Shown one piece after another: positions 41,559-51,872 of a stretch of DNA of 64,000 nt. Every line of letters begins with the position of its first letter. Within the stretch, counting starts at the first letter, position 1. The stretch is from Pseudomonas sp. R84 (lineage in GTDB: Bacteria > Pseudomonadota > Gammaproteobacteria > Pseudomonadales > Pseudomonadaceae), in assembly GCF_009834515.1 (NCBI RefSeq), contig NZ_CP019426.1:981501-1045500 (forward strand). The letters are read 5' to 3'. Position numbers and translations under genes: made by a program. The notes under the pieces were generated by a model. It was not told where the DNA came from. It searched no databases and saw only the letters and a program-made list of their open reading frames with translations.

Positions 41559-41647
41559 TGTGGGAGCGAGCCTGCTCGCGAATGCAATCTGCCAGCGACA
41601 TGTAGGTTGACTGGCACACCGCTTTCGCGAGCAGGCTCGCTCCCACA
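41559..41647. repeat. REP-type inverted pair, family B copy 2
   Basis: TGTGGGAGCGAGCCTGCTCG and its exact complement CGAGCAGGCTCGCTCCCACA flank about 45 bases downstream of fruA. No better fruA terminator is visible, so the pair may serve that role. Confidence 0.9.
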
Positions 41648-41715
41648 ATGGTTAGTGGTGTCATGGCGAGTTCATATAGGCGTGCTTAAGTTTTCCTTTT
41701 TTCAGGGAGAACACC

Positions 41716-43257
41716 ATGAGCGATTTCAACCCCGGTCGCCGGCGTGTCATGCAAGTCGTCGGCGCCGGTCTGCTGATGCCAAGCCTGGCGCCGGCGGTGA
41801 TTGCCTCGGTCAAGGACCGCCCGCAGTTGACCGATGGCGTGCAATCCGGCGACCTGCAAGGTGACCGCGCGATGATCTGGAGCCGCAGCGATCGCCCGGC
41901 GCATATGGTGGTCGAGTGGGACACCCGCAGCCAGTTTCGCCACCCGCGCCGGGTGATCTCGGCGCTGGCCGATGCGCGCACAGATTTCACCGCTCGGGTC
42001 GAGCTCACTGGGCTGCCGGCCGGTCAGGCGATTTTTTATCGGGTGTATTTCAAGGACGCGCAAACCGGCGTCGCCAGTGAACCGTGGCTGGGTCATCTGC
42101 GCAGCGCTCCGACGGCGCGGCGCAATATTCGCTTCGTCTGGAGCGGTGACACCGTCGGGCAGGGCTTCGGCATCAACCCGGACATCGGCGGCATGCGCAT
42201 CTACGAAGCCATGCGTCTGCGCCTGCCGGACTTCTTTATCCACAGCGGCGACACCATCTACGCCGACGGCCCGGTGCCTGCTCAACTGACCACCGAAAAC
42301 GGTCGGGTGTGGCGCAACCTCACCACTGAAGCTAAGAGCAAAGTCGCACAGACCCTCGACGACTATCGCGGCAACTACCGCTACAACCTGATGGACGAAA
42401 ACATCCGTCGGTTCAATGCCGAGGTGCCGCAGATCTGGCAGTGGGACGACCATGAAGTGGTCAACAACTGGTCGCCGGGCAAGCAGCTCGACGAGCGTTA
42501 TCAGGAGAAAGATATCCACACCCTGGTCGGGCGCGCACGCAAGGCGTGGCTGGAATATTCACCGATGCGCTTACAGACTGCCGACGGCGGCGGGCGGATT
42601 TATCGCAAGTTGAGCTATGGGCCGATGCTCGATGTGTTCGTGCTCGACATGCGCAGTTATCGCGGCGCCAATGACGACAACCTCGGCGCGGCGAAACCGT
42701 TTCTGGGGCGTGAGCAACTGGACTGGCTCAAGCGCGGTTTGAAGAAATCCAAAGCCCAGTGGAAGGTCATCGCCGCCGACATGCCGATTGGTCTTGGCGT
42801 GCCGGATGGCGAGGTCAGCCCGGGTGTCGCGCGTTGGGAGGCGGTGGCTAACGGTGACCCGGGACCGGCGCAGGGGCGCGAGGTGGAAATCGCCGAGTTG
42901 CTCGGATTCTTGCGTGCGCAGCATGTGCGCAATTTCGTCTTCCTCACGGCGGATGTGCATTACTGCGCGGCGCATCACTATCACCCCGATCGCGCGGCGT
43001 TTCAGGATTTTGAACCGTTCTGGGAGTTTGTCGCGGGGCCGCTGAATGCCGGGAGCTTTGGGCCTAATCCGCTGGATAAAACCTTTGGCCCGGAGGTGGT
43101 TTTCGAGAAAGCGCCGCCGGCGCAGAACACTTCGCCGTTTGCCGGGTTTCAGTTTTTTGGCGAGGTGAATATTGAAGGGGGGAGTGGGGAGATGAGTGTG
43201 GTGTTGCGGGATTTGAATGGGGTGGCGGTTTTTGAGAAAAAGTTGCAGCCGGTATGA
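41716..43257 (+). CDS. PhoD-family alkaline phosphatase/phosphodiesterase, Tat-exported
   Basis: 513 residues. The N-terminus carries a Tat signal (GRRRVMQVVGAGLLMPSLAPA). A beta-sandwich is followed by a metallophosphatase domain with HSGDTIYADG, WDDHEVVNNW, LDMRSYRG and TADVHYCAAHHYHP. These match the PhoD metal-binding motifs. The first motif is IRFVWSGDTVGQG, where PhoD of Bacillus has a cysteine iron ligand, so the metal site may differ. GGGAG precedes the ATG. It is monocistronic, and no pho box was recognised. Expected location is the periplasm. Confidence 0.88.
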   Translation: MSDFNPGRRRVMQVVGAGLLMPSLAPAVIASVKDRPQLTDGVQSGDLQGDRAMIWSRSDRPAHMVVEWDTRSQFRHPRRVISALADARTDFTARVELTGLPAGQAIFYRVYFKDAQTGVASEPWLGHLRSAPTARRNIRFVWSGDTVGQGFGINPDIGGMRIYEAMRLRLPDFFIHSGDTIYADGPVPAQLTTENGRVWRNLTTEAKSKVAQTLDDYRGNYRYNLMDENIRRFNAEVPQIWQWDDHEVVNNWSPGKQLDERYQEKDIHTLVGRARKAWLEYSPMRLQTADGGGRIYRKLSYGPMLDVFVLDMRSYRGANDDNLGAAKPFLGREQLDWLKRGLKKSKAQWKVIAADMPIGLGVPDGEVSPGVARWEAVANGDPGPAQGREVEIAELLGFLRAQHVRNFVFLTADVHYCAAHHYHPDRAAFQDFEPFWEFVAGPLNAGSFGPNPLDKTFGPEVVFEKAPPAQNTSPFAGFQFFGEVNIEGGSGEMSVVLRDLNGVAVFEKKLQPV

Positions 43258-43268
43258 AGATCAAAGGC

Positions 43269-43482
43269 TGACCCTCACCCCAGCCCTCTCCCGGAGGGAG
43301 AGGGGGCCGACCGAGGTGTCTGAAGAGGTACATCGACCTGAAAGACCGAGTTGATTATGAGATCAGGTACAAAACCCTCTCTCGATTCTGGATTCGGTGA
43401 AGCACGTTCAGGTCGGCGTATTGCGTGAATCTCCCCCAATCAGTCCCCTCTCCCTTTGGGAGAGGGCTAGGGTGAGGGGCTT
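43269..43482. repeat. Dispersed CTC-rich terminal-repeat element, copy 1
   Basis: The ends are CCCTCACCCCAGCCCTCTCC and GGAGAGGGCTAGGGTGAGGG, inverted to each other. The interior at 43329-43354 (TACATCGACCTGAAAGACCG) resembles the interiors of the elements at 50167-50328 and 58915-59066. This one is about 60 bases longer and holds an extra segment. It lies between the convergent phoD-like and piuB genes. Confidence 0.8.
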
Positions 43483-46053
43483 TTAATAGACATCACGCCG
43501 ATATCGACCCTGCTCAATCAACCGCTCCACTTCGGCTGCCCCGAGAATGTCGTTAAGCACCTGATCAACCCCCGAAGCCATCCCCTGCAAACTGCCACAA
43601 ATGTAAATCACCGCCCCGTCCGCCAGCCATTTCTTCAACTCGTCAGCCGACTCACGCAAGCGATCCTGCACATAAACCTTCTCGGCCTGATCCCGCGAAA
43701 ACGCCAGATCCAGCCGCTCCAGATCACCATTGATCAACCACTCTTCCAGCTCGGCGCGGCAGAGGAAATCGTGTTCACGATTGCGCTCGCCAAACAGCAG
43801 CCACTGGCGCTGTTGACCATCGGCAATCCGCGCCTTGAGCAAACTGCGCAGCCCGGCCAGACCGGTACCGTTACCCAGCAGAATCATCGGCAGCGGTTCG
43901 TTCGGCAGGTGGAAGCCACTGTTGCGCCGCACCCGCAAACTGATGCTGCCGCCCACCGGGGCGTGTTCGGTCAGCCAGCCAGAACCGATGCCCAGCGTGC
44001 CATCGGCATGCTGTTCCTGACGCACGATCAACTCCAGCACGCCGTCGGCGGCAATCGAGGCGATCGAGTATTCGCGCATGGCCAGCGGCACCATCGCATC
44101 GACCAGCGATTGCGCATGCAAACCGACCAGATGGGCGCGATGCTCAGGCAATTGGCGCGAGGCCAGTGCCACTTCCAGCGGCTCGTCGAGGCCGTTGATT
44201 TTCACCGTGGTCTCGCCGCGAATGCCGAGACCGTCAAGGAAATGCTCGATGGCCCACGGGCAGTTGCGCGGCAGTATTTCGACCAGATCACCGGCCAGCC
44301 AACTGCTGGTGTTCGGTGCGCTTAAGCCCAACAGATAAACCGGTGCGCCGCTGCTGTCCGGGTTCATCAGTTCGCGGCGGACCAGCGTCCAGTTGTCGTA
44401 GCTCGGGGCTTGCCAGGTGTCGACCGGTGCTTGCCCGGTGAGCAGGCCGAGTTGGGTTTGCCAGTGACGCAGGGCATACGGATCACCGCTGTCGACTTCC
44501 ACCGGCGCGAACAGGGTCTTGCCGCCGTGTTCGCTCAGCCACTGATGCAGGCGCTTGGCGAAGCCGCAGAAGTGCTGATACTGACGATCGCCGAGACCGA
44601 GCACCGAGTAATTCAGGCTGTCGAAGGTTGCTGCTTTGCTCAACACCTTGCGCTCAAAACCGCGAGCGCTGTCGGGGGCTTCGCCGTCGCCGAAGGTGCT
44701 GACGACAAACAGCGCGTTGTTCGATTCACGCAGATCCTGTTCGCTGACATTCGCCAGCGGCTGCACTTTCACTGGCAATCCGGCGGCCTGCAATTGCCCG
44801 GCGGTCTGCCACGCCAGTTGCTCGGCAAACCCGCTCTGGCTGGCGAAGCCGATCAGCCACGCAGAAGCATCTGCGGCCGGTTGATCGAATCCTTTGCGCG
44901 CATCCTTGATCTGCTTTTTCTTGCGCCGACGATCGAGGTACAGCAGCCAGCCGGTGATAAAGAACAACGGCATGCACACCGCCGCAATGGTGATGATGAT
45001 CCGCCCGACCAGGCCGAAATAGCTGCCGACGTGCAGCGCATAAATGCTGGTCAGCAATTGCGCCTTGAAGCTCTTGTCGGCGTAACGATCGACACGTTTG
45101 ACGATGCCGGTGGCCGGGTCGAGGGTGATCTGGTTCAGTGCGCGATCATGCGGCGAGCTGTCGAGCAGGTAGAACACGGTCGCCGGTTGGCCTGTGACGG
45201 CCGGCATGCGGATGTTGTACGCGGCCAGTCCCGGGCCGGCCGCGCTGTAGATACTGCTCCACATTGCTGCGTAATCGGCGGTTGGTGCCGGACCTTCCGG
45301 CGCCGGGCCACGACCACCGCGCACGCGCTCGTTTTGTGGCGCATCAGAAAGCAGCTTGGTCAGGCCTTTGTTGTACCACTCGTACGACCACGATAACCCG
45401 GTCAGCGCCAGCAGCAGATAGACCAACAGGCACCAGGTGCCGGCCACCGAATGCAGATCCCAATTGAAGGCGCGGCCCTTTTTCTTCCAGTCCAGCGTCA
45501 GCCACACGCGCCAGCTGTTCCACTGACGTGGCCAGCGCAGATACAAACCGGAGAGGCAGAAAAACAACAGGATCAATGTGCAGGCGCCGGTGATATTGCG
45601 CCCGGTGTCGCCCATGGCGAGGAAGCGGTGCAGTTGCAGCATCAGGCCGAAGAAATCCTGGCCGACCGCGTCGCCCATGAACTCAGCGGTGTACGGATCG
45701 AAGTAGCGCATCTCACCGCGACGTTCACCCTTGGGCGGGGTGAAGAACACTTTCGCGGCGTTGCCGCTGTCGGTTTCGACCCAAAGCATCGAGACCTTTT
45801 TGCCGGACGTGGCTTCGATGCGCTCGACCAGTTCGACGGGCGGCAGGACGCCGGCGACTTGTTTTTCCACCTGCAGAACGGAGGGATTCATGGCCCGCAG
45901 GATTTCGTCCTGAAACGAATAGGCCGCGCCGGTGATGCCCATCAACGCCAGCACCAAGCCTGCGGTGATGCCAAAAAACCAGTGCAACTGGAACAGGGTT
46001 TTCTTCAACACGTCACTCGCCGTCCGTTCGGAAATTGTCTTCACGGCGCGCAT
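43483..46053 (-). CDS. piuB: PepSY-flavodoxin-reductase membrane protein (ferrisiderophore reductase, PiuB-like)
   Basis: 856 residues from ATG 46053. The first 390 residues are a PepSY-type membrane domain with four spans: [20 protein letters not shown], the [16 protein letters not shown] region, [16 protein letters not shown], and [19 protein letters not shown] flavodoxin domain follows ([15 protein letters not shown], about 395-545). A C-terminal FAD/NADPH reductase resembles sulfite reductase flavoprotein ([38 protein letters not shown]). It likely reduces ferric siderophore iron in the periplasm with cytoplasmic NADPH. No clear ribosome site is visible, and a GTG at 46044 is an alternative start. 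The frame is open to 46194, but that reads through a terminator and REP. Confidence 0.88.
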   Translation of the reverse strand: MRAVKTISERTASDVLKKTLFQLHWFFGITAGLVLALMGITGAAYSFQDEILRAMNPSVLQVEKQVAGVLPPVELVERIEATSGKKVSMLWVETDSGNAAKVFFTPPKGERRGEMRYFDPYTAEFMGDAVGQDFFGLMLQLHRFLAMGDTGRNITGACTLILLFFCLSGLYLRWPRQWNSWRVWLTLDWKKKGRAFNWDLHSVAGTWCLLVYLLLALTGLSWSYEWYNKGLTKLLSDAPQNERVRGGRGPAPEGPAPTADYAAMWSSIYSAAGPGLAAYNIRMPAVTGQPATVFYLLDSSPHDRALNQITLDPATGIVKRVDRYADKSFKAQLLTSIYALHVGSYFGLVGRIIITIAAVCMPLFFITGWLLYLDRRRKKKQIKDARKGFDQPAADASAWLIGFASQSGFAEQLAWQTAGQLQAAGLPVKVQPLANVSEQDLRESNNALFVVSTFGDGEAPDSARGFERKVLSKAATFDSLNYSVLGLGDRQYQHFCGFAKRLHQWLSEHGGKTLFAPVEVDSGDPYALRHWQTQLGLLTGQAPVDTWQAPSYDNWTLVRRELMNPDSSGAPVYLLGLSAPNTSSWLAGDLVEILPRNCPWAIEHFLDGLGIRGETTVKINGLDEPLEVALASRQLPEHRAHLVGLHAQSLVDAMVPLAMREYSIASIAADGVLELIVRQEQHADGTLGIGSGWLTEHAPVGGSISLRVRRNSGFHLPNEPLPMILLGNGTGLAGLRSLLKARIADGQQRQWLLFGERNREHDFLCRAELEEWLINGDLERLDLAFSRDQAEKVYVQDRLRESADELKKWLADGAVIYICGSLQGMASGVDQVLNDILGAAEVERLIEQGRYRRDVY

Positions 46054-46092
46054 TATGCCGTGGGTTATCGAGAAGCGTTCTTTCTTACGCAC

Positions 46093-46122
46093 AAAAGCCC
46101 CGTTCAATTGAATGAACGGGGC
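46093..46122 (-). terminator. Intrinsic terminator between piuA and piuB
   Basis: On the minus strand, GCCCCGTTC, an 8-base loop, GAACGGGGC, then TTTT. It lies downstream of piuA and 40 bases before the piuB start. piuB is therefore either reached by read-through or has its own, unseen promoter. Confidence 0.7.
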
Positions 46123-46133
46123 CCACTGTTTTT

Positions 46134-46222
46134 TGTAGGAGTTGCCGAAGGCTGCGATCTTTTGATTTTTTTTCAGAATCAAAAGCAAGATCAACAGATC
46201 GCAGCGTGCCGCAGCTCCTACA
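46134..46222. repeat. REP-type inverted pair, family A copy 4
   Basis: TTGTAGGAGTTGCCGAAGGC..GATCTTTTGAT and the complementary ATCAACAGATCGCAGCGTGC..CTCCTACAGG surround a T-rich centre. It begins 3 bases after the piuA stop. Confidence 0.85.
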
Positions 46223-46225
46223 GGA

Positions 46226-48541
46226 TCAGAAGTGGAAGTTGGTGCTCAACAGTGCCGTACGGCCCGCCGCCTGGTTGGCGAAGTGGGTCGAGAAGGCTTT
46301 GTCGTAATAGGTTTCGTTGGTCAGGTTCTGCACGTTGAGTTGCAGGTCGACGTTCTTGGTCAGCTTGTACGCCGCCATCGCGTCGTAGCGAACATACGAA
46401 TCGACCATGGTGGTGTTGGCGACGCTGCCGTACACGTCGTCGACGTAGAACGCACCGCCACCGATGGTCAGCTTCGGCGTGACCTGGTAAGTGGTCCACA
46501 GGCTGGCACTGTTTTTCGGCGTGTTAGGCAATTCGTTGCCATCGTTGGCCTTGCCCAGCGGGCCGCCGTCGACTTGTTCGCTGTCCATGAAGGCGTAACC
46601 GGCGAACACTTGCCACTTGTCGGTGATCTTGCCGCTGGCCGACAGTTCGACACCTTGCACACGGGTCTTGCCGGCGTTTTCGTACGAGGTGGTGTCGACT
46701 TGCACACGAGCGTTTTCTTTCTCGGTGCGGAAGATGTCAGCGGTCAGCGACAGGCGATCGTTGAGCAGATCCCACTTGGTGCCGATTTCATAGTTCTTGG
46801 TGGTTTCCGGCTCCATGTCGCTGCTCAGCAGGTTGCCGCTGCGGTCCGGGGTGCCGCCCAGCGGGTTGCCTTCCTGACCTTCGCCCAGGGTGTTGCCCGG
46901 TGGTGTGGCCGAGGTGGCATAGGACGCGTAGATGCTGCCGTTTTCCGCAGGCTTGTAGACGACGCCAAACTGACCGGTGACGAATTCGCTGGTGTCATCG
47001 CCCTTGGACGTGGTGCGGCCAGCGGCGTTGTAGGTTTTATAGTCGGTATCGAAGTGGTCGTAACGCAGCCCCATGTTCACCAGCCACTGCTCGGACAGCT
47101 CCAGGGTGTCGAACACATACAGCGCGTAGGTGTTGGCCTGGGTGTCGGTGCCGGCGTAGTTGCGCGAAATGGCGCCGTTCCACGGATCGTTCGGGTTCGG
47201 GTTCGACAGCGAGGTGCAGTTGTAGCCGCTGGCTGCGCCGATCAGACCCGGGTTGCAGTTAGTGGTCGCTGCGCTGGTGCGCGGCGTGGTGTCGGTATTG
47301 ACGTTGTACGAAGACTTCTGGCTTTCCTCACGGGTGTATTCAACGCCAGTGGAGAAGCTGTTTTTGAAGCCAGCGACGTAGAAATTGCCGAACAGGTCAG
47401 TCTGGTTGGTGGTGGTTTCGGTGTTGCTCACCCGAGTATTCGCCCGACGCCAGACGCTGCCATTGTTGACGTTGCCCTTGCTGTCGTCCGGCTGGGTCAG
47501 GATGTAATCCTGCATGCTGGTGCCGTGACGCAGGGTGTTCTTGATCGTCAGCGAGTCGCTCAGGTCATGCTCGATGGCGAAGGTCGCGGTGTCGGTGCGG
47601 CCCTTGCGGAAATCGCGATCCAGACCGTAGAAATTGCTGTGGTCACCGCCGGCGTAGGGCTTGTCCGGATTGGACTTGGTGCGTGCAGCGGAGCCACCGG
47701 CCGGAATGGTGTACGGCACGCCCGAATCCGGGGTGTCGTTGCTTTCGAGATGGTAGTAATCGAGGTTGACGCGGGTGTCGGTGCCCAGGCCAAACGCCAA
47801 GGACGGTGCGATACCCCAGCGGTCGTAATCGACTTTGTCGCGACCGGCGACGTTGCTCTCGTGGCTCATCAGGTTCAGACGGCCGGCGGCGGTGTCGCTG
47901 AACTGGTAGTTGCCATCGAGGGTGTAGCGCTGAGTCTGGTCGGAGCCGTAGGTGAAGCCGCCGTCGAACGAGTTGCCCAGGTGCGCTTTCTTGCTCACCA
48001 GGTTGATGCTGCCGCCTGCCGCGCCGCGACCGCCAATGGCGGAGTTCGGGCCCTTGCTGACTTCAATGTTTTCCACGGCGAAGATCTCGCGGCTCTGCGA
48101 ACCAGTGTCGCGCACGCCGTCGAGGTAGGTGTCGCCCTGGGCGTCGAAGCCACGGATGAACGGACGGTCGCCCTGTGGGTTACCGCCTTCACCGGCGCCG
48201 AAGGTGATGCCCGGCACGGTGCGCAGCGCGTCCTGCATGTTCAGCGCGCCGGTATCTTTCAGAACTTGTTGCGGAATAACGGTGACCGAGCGCGGCGTGT
48301 CGACCAGCGGCGCGGTGTACTTGGGCGAGGAGGCTTTTTCGACCTGGTAGGACGTCGAGTCCTGCGCTTCGCCGGTGATGGCGGTGGCGTCCAGGGCGAT
48401 GGCATTGCCGGCGGCTTTGCTGTCGGTTTTTTCCGCAGCGAAGACCATCTGGCCAGCGGAGCCGGCGGTGATTGCCACACCGATTGCAGAGGCGAGCAGA
48501 CGTGGTGAACTGACCGGTAATTGTGCGTATTGACGTGCCAT
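46226..48541 (-). CDS. piuA: TonB-dependent siderophore receptor PiuA
   Basis: An outer-membrane receptor for catecholate-type siderophores; orthologues also admit siderophore-conjugated beta-lactams. From ATG 48541 (GGGAGGGG upstream) it has 771 residues. A signal peptide is cut near QMVFAA. The plug domain shows [38 protein letters not shown] and [21 protein letters not shown] long beta-barrel ends in the terminal Phe of TNFHF. There is no N-terminal signalling extension, so control is probably by Fur rather than a surface-signalling sigma factor. The piuC and Sel1 genes are divergent. Confidence 0.94.
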   Translation of the reverse strand: MARQYAQLPVSSPRLLASAIGVAITAGSAGQMVFAAEKTDSKAAGNAIALDATAITGEAQDSTSYQVEKASSPKYTAPLVDTPRSVTVIPQQVLKDTGALNMQDALRTVPGITFGAGEGGNPQGDRPFIRGFDAQGDTYLDGVRDTGSQSREIFAVENIEVSKGPNSAIGGRGAAGGSINLVSKKAHLGNSFDGGFTYGSDQTQRYTLDGNYQFSDTAAGRLNLMSHESNVAGRDKVDYDRWGIAPSLAFGLGTDTRVNLDYYHLESNDTPDSGVPYTIPAGGSAARTKSNPDKPYAGGDHSNFYGLDRDFRKGRTDTATFAIEHDLSDSLTIKNTLRHGTSMQDYILTQPDDSKGNVNNGSVWRRANTRVSNTETTTNQTDLFGNFYVAGFKNSFSTGVEYTREESQKSSYNVNTDTTPRTSAATTNCNPGLIGAASGYNCTSLSNPNPNDPWNGAISRNYAGTDTQANTYALYVFDTLELSEQWLVNMGLRYDHFDTDYKTYNAAGRTTSKGDDTSEFVTGQFGVVYKPAENGSIYASYATSATPPGNTLGEGQEGNPLGGTPDRSGNLLSSDMEPETTKNYEIGTKWDLLNDRLSLTADIFRTEKENARVQVDTTSYENAGKTRVQGVELSASGKITDKWQVFAGYAFMDSEQVDGGPLGKANDGNELPNTPKNSASLWTTYQVTPKLTIGGGAFYVDDVYGSVANTTMVDSYVRYDAMAAYKLTKNVDLQLNVQNLTNETYYDKAFSTHFANQAAGRTALLSTNFHF

Positions 48542-48606
48542 TTTTATTCCCCTCCCCAAGGATTTGAGGCGGCGGAATATAGGGTAAACAGGTATTCGTA
48601 TCAATT

Positions 48607-48625
48607 GCGAAACATTGTTATTCGC
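48607..48625. promoter_or_regulatory. Fur-box-like palindrome in the piuA/piuC intergenic region
   Basis: GCGAAACATTGTTATTCGC: 19 bases with inverted GCGAA/TTCGC ends and an AT-rich centre, resembling a Fur box. It is 65 bases upstream of piuA and 123 upstream of piuC, so it could repress both divergent genes when iron is sufficient. A weaker match lies near 48703-48722. Confidence 0.6.
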
Positions 48626-48748
48626 ACTGAATTTACATTCTTTACAATTTAACCTTACGGTTTTTGCCAGTTCATTCGTCTATCGGGTTTTACACGGCCA
48701 ATAAGAATCAATACCATTGCCGCCTCTTTGCCATCAGGTGACATCGCC

Positions 48749-49429
48749 ATGCTGCTGCATATCCCCGCACTGTTCGCGAAAGACGAAGTGCAGCGCATTC
48801 GCCAGGCGTTGGAGCAGGCCGATTGGGCCGATGGCAAGATCACAGCGGGGTTTCAATCAGCCAAGGCCAAGCACAATCTGCAACTGCCCGAAGGCCATCC
48901 GCTGGCGAAGGAAATCGGTGCAGCGATGCTTGAACGGCTGTGGAAAAATCCGCTGTTCATGTCCGCCGCGCTGCCGCACAAAGTCTTCCCGCCGTTAGTG
49001 AACTGTTACACCGCCGGTGGCAGTTTCGATTTCCACATCGACAACGCCGTGCGCCAACCCAAGGGCAGCATCGAACGGGTGCGCACCGATCTTTCGGCGA
49101 CGCTGTTCTTCAGCGAACCTGAGGATTACGACGGCGGCGAGCTGGAGATCCAGGACACCTTCGGCACGCAACAGGTGAAACTGCCGGCCGGTGATATGGT
49201 TTTGTACCCCGGCACCAGCCTGCACAAGGTTAACGCGGTCACTCGCGGTGCGCGTTATGCGTCGTTCTTCTGGACGCAAAGTCTGGTACGCGAAGACAGC
49301 CAGCGCGCGTTGCTGTTCGAGATGGATGGTGCGATTCAGCAGCTCACCAGCGACATGCCTGATCATCCTTCGCTGATTCGCCTCACCGGTACGTATCACA
49401 ACCTGCTGCGGCGCTGGGTTGAGGTATGA
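48749..49429 (+). CDS. piuC: PKHD-type Fe(II)/2-oxoglutarate dioxygenase PiuC
   Basis: 226 residues from ATG 48749 ([20 protein letters not shown] upstream). The iron triad is His96 and Asp98 in FDFHIDNA and His159 in GTSLHKV. A 2-oxoglutarate-binding Arg lies in [11 protein letters not shown] (about residue 169). [21 protein letters not shown] is the family signature. It is induced with piuA under iron limitation in pseudomonads; the substrate is not known to me. It overlaps the Sel1 gene by ATGA. Confidence 0.94.
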   Translation: MLLHIPALFAKDEVQRIRQALEQADWADGKITAGFQSAKAKHNLQLPEGHPLAKEIGAAMLERLWKNPLFMSAALPHKVFPPLVNCYTAGGSFDFHIDNAVRQPKGSIERVRTDLSATLFFSEPEDYDGGELEIQDTFGTQQVKLPAGDMVLYPGTSLHKVNAVTRGARYASFFWTQSLVREDSQRALLFEMDGAIQQLTSDMPDHPSLIRLTGTYHNLLRRWVEV

Positions 49430-50166
49430 GTTTCCGATTGCGTCGCGAGGAAGTCCTCAGCGGCGAACAACTCAGCGCTATGCTTGTAGAAAGCCCGGCA
49501 CGCGCGGCGCAGGCAATTTTGCTTGCGGCGGGTGAGGGCGAGGCTGAAGCGCAGGCCTTGCTTGGGCAAATTCTTCTGGACGGCCAGGGCATCGCACAGG
49601 ATCAACCGTTGGCGCTGCGCTGGTTCGGTATCGCCGCCGGGCGCGGGCATTTGATGGCGCGCAACATGCTCGGGCGCTGCCACGAGCACGGCTGGGGTTG
49701 TTCGGCAGATGCGGCGATTGCCGCGCAGCACTACCGGATTGCAGCGGAGGCCGGGTTGGATTGGGCGATGTACAACCTCGCCAATCTGCTGGCGACCGGG
49801 CGGGGTGTTGCAGTGGATCATCTGCAGGCGCTGGCGTTGTATCGGCGTGCGGCTGAATTGGGCCATGCGAAATCGATGAATCTGCTGGGGCGGTATCTGG
49901 AGGAAGGGCAGGTGTGCCCGGCGGATCTATCAGCAGCGCGCGACTGGTATCGGCGTTCGGCTGAGGGCGGGGATTTTCGCGGGCAGTTCAGTTTCGCTGC
50001 AGTTTTAGCGGATGAGGGGCGGATTGATCAGGCGGTGGATTGGCTTGAGAAAGCTTTGGCCGGCGGCAATCTGAATTTTCTGCGGGTGGCGAGTCAGACG
50101 CTGTCAGGTGCGACAGATCCCAGGATTCAGGGGATGGCTGCTCGGTTCGCGCTTCGGTGCCAATAG
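49426..50166 (+). CDS. Sel1-repeat (TPR-like) protein of the piu locus
   Basis: 246 residues with about four to five Sel1-like repeats ([82 protein letters not shown]). There is no signal peptide, so it is probably a cytoplasmic adaptor. Overlap with piuC (ATGA, GAGGT just before) shows translational coupling. That suggests a role with PiuC in the iron-starvation response, but the partner is unknown. Confidence 0.88.
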   Translation: MSFRLRREEVLSGEQLSAMLVESPARAAQAILLAAGEGEAEAQALLGQILLDGQGIAQDQPLALRWFGIAAGRGHLMARNMLGRCHEHGWGCSADAAIAAQHYRIAAEAGLDWAMYNLANLLATGRGVAVDHLQALALYRRAAELGHAKSMNLLGRYLEEGQVCPADLSAARDWYRRSAEGGDFRGQFSFAAVLADEGRIDQAVDWLEKALAGGNLNFLRVASQTLSGATDPRIQGMAARFALRCQ

Positions 50167-50328
50167 CCCTCACCCTAACCCTCTCCCAGAGGGAGAGGGG
50201 ACTGACCGAGTTGGATGTTCCAGGTACACCGACCTGAGATATCCAGTCGACCTCAGGTTTTGAAAAGCCCCCGATCTGCTCCCTTTCCCCCTCGCCCCCT
50301 TGGGGGAGAGGGCTGGGGTGAGGGGGAT
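50167..50328. repeat. Dispersed CTC-rich terminal-repeat element, copy 2
   Basis: The ends are CCCTCACCCTAACCCTCTCC and GAGAGGGCTGGGGTGAGGG. The interior TACACCGACCTGAGATATCC (from 50225), followed by TTTTGAAAAGCCC, is closely related to the complement of the copy at 58915-59066. Confidence 0.85.
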
Positions 50329-50369
50329 AGATCGAAAGCACACCACAAATCTCAAAGCACAGACACAAA

Positions 50370-50397
50370 AAAAGCCCATGACACGTCATGGGCTTTT
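50370..50397. terminator. Bidirectional terminator between the Sel1 gene and speC
   Basis: AAAAGCCCATGAC and GTCATGGGCTTTT: 13-base perfect arms with A-run and T-run on the two sides. It can end both the piuC-sel1 and speC transcripts, which converge here. Confidence 0.88.
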
Positions 50398-50433
50398 CAC
50401 TTGCAGCTAGCAGCTTGAAACTCGCAGCTGCTC

Positions 50434-51597
50434 TTACACGTAAAACGACTTCAACGGCGGGAAGCCATTGAACTCAACCGCGCTGTAACTGGTGGTGTAC
50501 GCACCGGTCGACAACCAGTAAAGACGATCACCAATCGCCAGGTTCAGCGGCAGACCGTACTTGTAGTTCTCGTACATGATGTCGGCGCTGTCGCAGGTAG
50601 GGCCGGCGATCACGACTTCCTCCATCTCGCCTTTCTTCTCGGTCCAGATCGGGAACTTGATCGCTTCGTCCATGGTTTCGATCAGGCCGGAAAACTTGCC
50701 CACATCGGTGTAAACCCAACGTTCAACGGCAGTGCGCGACTTGCGTGCAACCAATACCACTTCGCTGACCAGAATGCCGGCGTTGGCGATCAACGAACGG
50801 CCCGGCTCGAGAATGATTTCCGGCAAGTCATCTCCGAAGTCTTCTTTCAGGAAGCGGATGATTTCTTCGGCGTAGGTTTCCAGGCTGTTGGTGCGGGTGA
50901 TGTAGTTGGCCGGGAAGCCACCGCCCATGTTGATCAGCTTCAGGTGGATGCCGTCTTCTTCTTTCAGACGCTCGAAGATTACTTTGACCTTGGCGATCGC
51001 TGCGTCCCAGACGCTGATGTCGCGTTGCTGCGAGCCAACGTGGAACGAGATGCCGTAAGGCACCAGACCGAGGTCGCGGGCGAGGATCAGCAGGTCCATG
51101 GCCATGTCGGTCTGGCAGCCGAATTTGCGCGACAGCGGCCAGTCAGCCGTGGTCGAGCCTTCGGTGAGGATGCGCACATAGACTTTCGAACCCGGTGCAG
51201 CCTTGGCGATGTTGCGCAGGTCGGCTTCGGAGTCGGTGGAGAACAGACGCACGCCCTTCTCGTAGAAGTAGCGGATGTCCTTGGATTTCTTGATGGTGTT
51301 GCCGTAGCTGATACGGTCGGCGCTGACGCCGCGATCCATCACTTTGTCCAGCTCATAGATGGAGGCGATGTCGAAGCTCGAACCTTTCTCTTTGAGCAGG
51401 TCGATGATCTCGACGGCCGGGTTGGCCTTGACCGCGTAGTAGACCTTGGCGAATTCGAAACCGGCGCGCAGGTCATCGTAGGCCTGGCTGATCATCGCGG
51501 TGTCGATCACCACGAACGGGGTTTCCTGTTTGTCGGCAAACGCCTTCATTTTGTCGAATGTAGCGCGCGCGAAATAGTCTTCGACCTGGATCGACAT
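50434..51597 (-). CDS. speC: Ornithine/lysine decarboxylase (PLP fold III)
   Basis: SpeC makes putrescine (or cadaverine) from ornithine (or lysine). From ATG 51597 (MSIQVEDYFARATFD, AGGAG upstream) the 387-residue protein is the short eukaryotic-type alanine-racemase-fold enzyme, not the long bacterial fold I form. PLP Lys57 is in YYAVKANP. Other motifs are HVGSQQ, NMGGGFPANY, EPGRSLIANAG and active-site Cys335 in GPTCDSAD. It is preceded by a long leader with a small ORF and a terminator, which suggests attenuation. Confidence 0.96.
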   Translation of the reverse strand: MSIQVEDYFARATFDKMKAFADKQETPFVVIDTAMISQAYDDLRAGFEFAKVYYAVKANPAVEIIDLLKEKGSSFDIASIYELDKVMDRGVSADRISYGNTIKKSKDIRYFYEKGVRLFSTDSEADLRNIAKAAPGSKVYVRILTEGSTTADWPLSRKFGCQTDMAMDLLILARDLGLVPYGISFHVGSQQRDISVWDAAIAKVKVIFERLKEEDGIHLKLINMGGGFPANYITRTNSLETYAEEIIRFLKEDFGDDLPEIILEPGRSLIANAGILVSEVVLVARKSRTAVERWVYTDVGKFSGLIETMDEAIKFPIWTEKKGEMEEVVIAGPTCDSADIMYENYKYGLPLNLAIGDRLYWLSTGAYTTSYSAVEFNGFPPLKSFYV

Positions 51598-51702
51598 ACT
51601 GGGAGCTCCTATGGGCAAACTCGAAAAATCAATGGGTGCAAATGAACGCCCTCCGTATCCCCACTTTGGTTCGCCTACTTCCCAAGGCATGTCGCCGAAA
51701 GC

Positions 51703-51739
51703 AAAAAGGCCATGGGATGTGCAGCTTTCCCTTGGCCTT
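51703..51739 (-). terminator. Intrinsic terminator inside the speC leader
   Basis: On the minus strand, AAGGCCAAGGGA (51739-51728), loop, TCCCATGGCCTT (51717-51706), then TTT to 51703. The stem has one mismatch. It lies 106 bases before the speC ATG and 64 bases after the small ORF. As it points into speC, it would stop transcription before the gene unless prevented. Confidence 0.7.
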
Positions 51740-51803
51740 GCTGTCTCGTCGTCAGTACTTGAGCCGGATGGATCGTTTCCAGCATGGACGTTCGGCGCGA
51801 ACT

Positions 51804-51872
51804 TTAGGGCGTGAGGGGCCTGAGATCAACTAAAAATGTCGCGTTTTTGCACGCTTCTGACGTACGTCGCAT
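51804..51872 (-). CDS. Putative 22-residue leader peptide upstream of speC
   Basis: ATG 51872 has AAGGAG (51884-51879) exactly 6 bases upstream, a textbook Shine-Dalgarno. The peptide begins MRRTSEACKN and ends VDLRPLTP followed by TAA. C-terminal proline at a stop codon slows termination, as in TnaC. An overlapping ATG at 51876 gives another 16-residue frame with poorer spacing (2 bases). The ORF is followed by a terminator before speC. I infer a ribosome-stalling sensor of ornithine, arginine or polyamine; no homology to SpeFL is visible. It is unproven as a coding gene. Confidence 0.5.
   Translation of the reverse strand: MRRTSEACKNATFLVDLRPLTP

Noticed and set aside
46054..46194. N-terminal extension of piuB
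   Set aside because: It would be encoded by the piuA terminator and a REP element.
46232..48508. 758-codon plus-strand open frame opposite piuA
   Set aside because: piuA has a signal peptide, plug motifs and a terminal Phe; the opposite frame is Val/Gly-rich with no domain.
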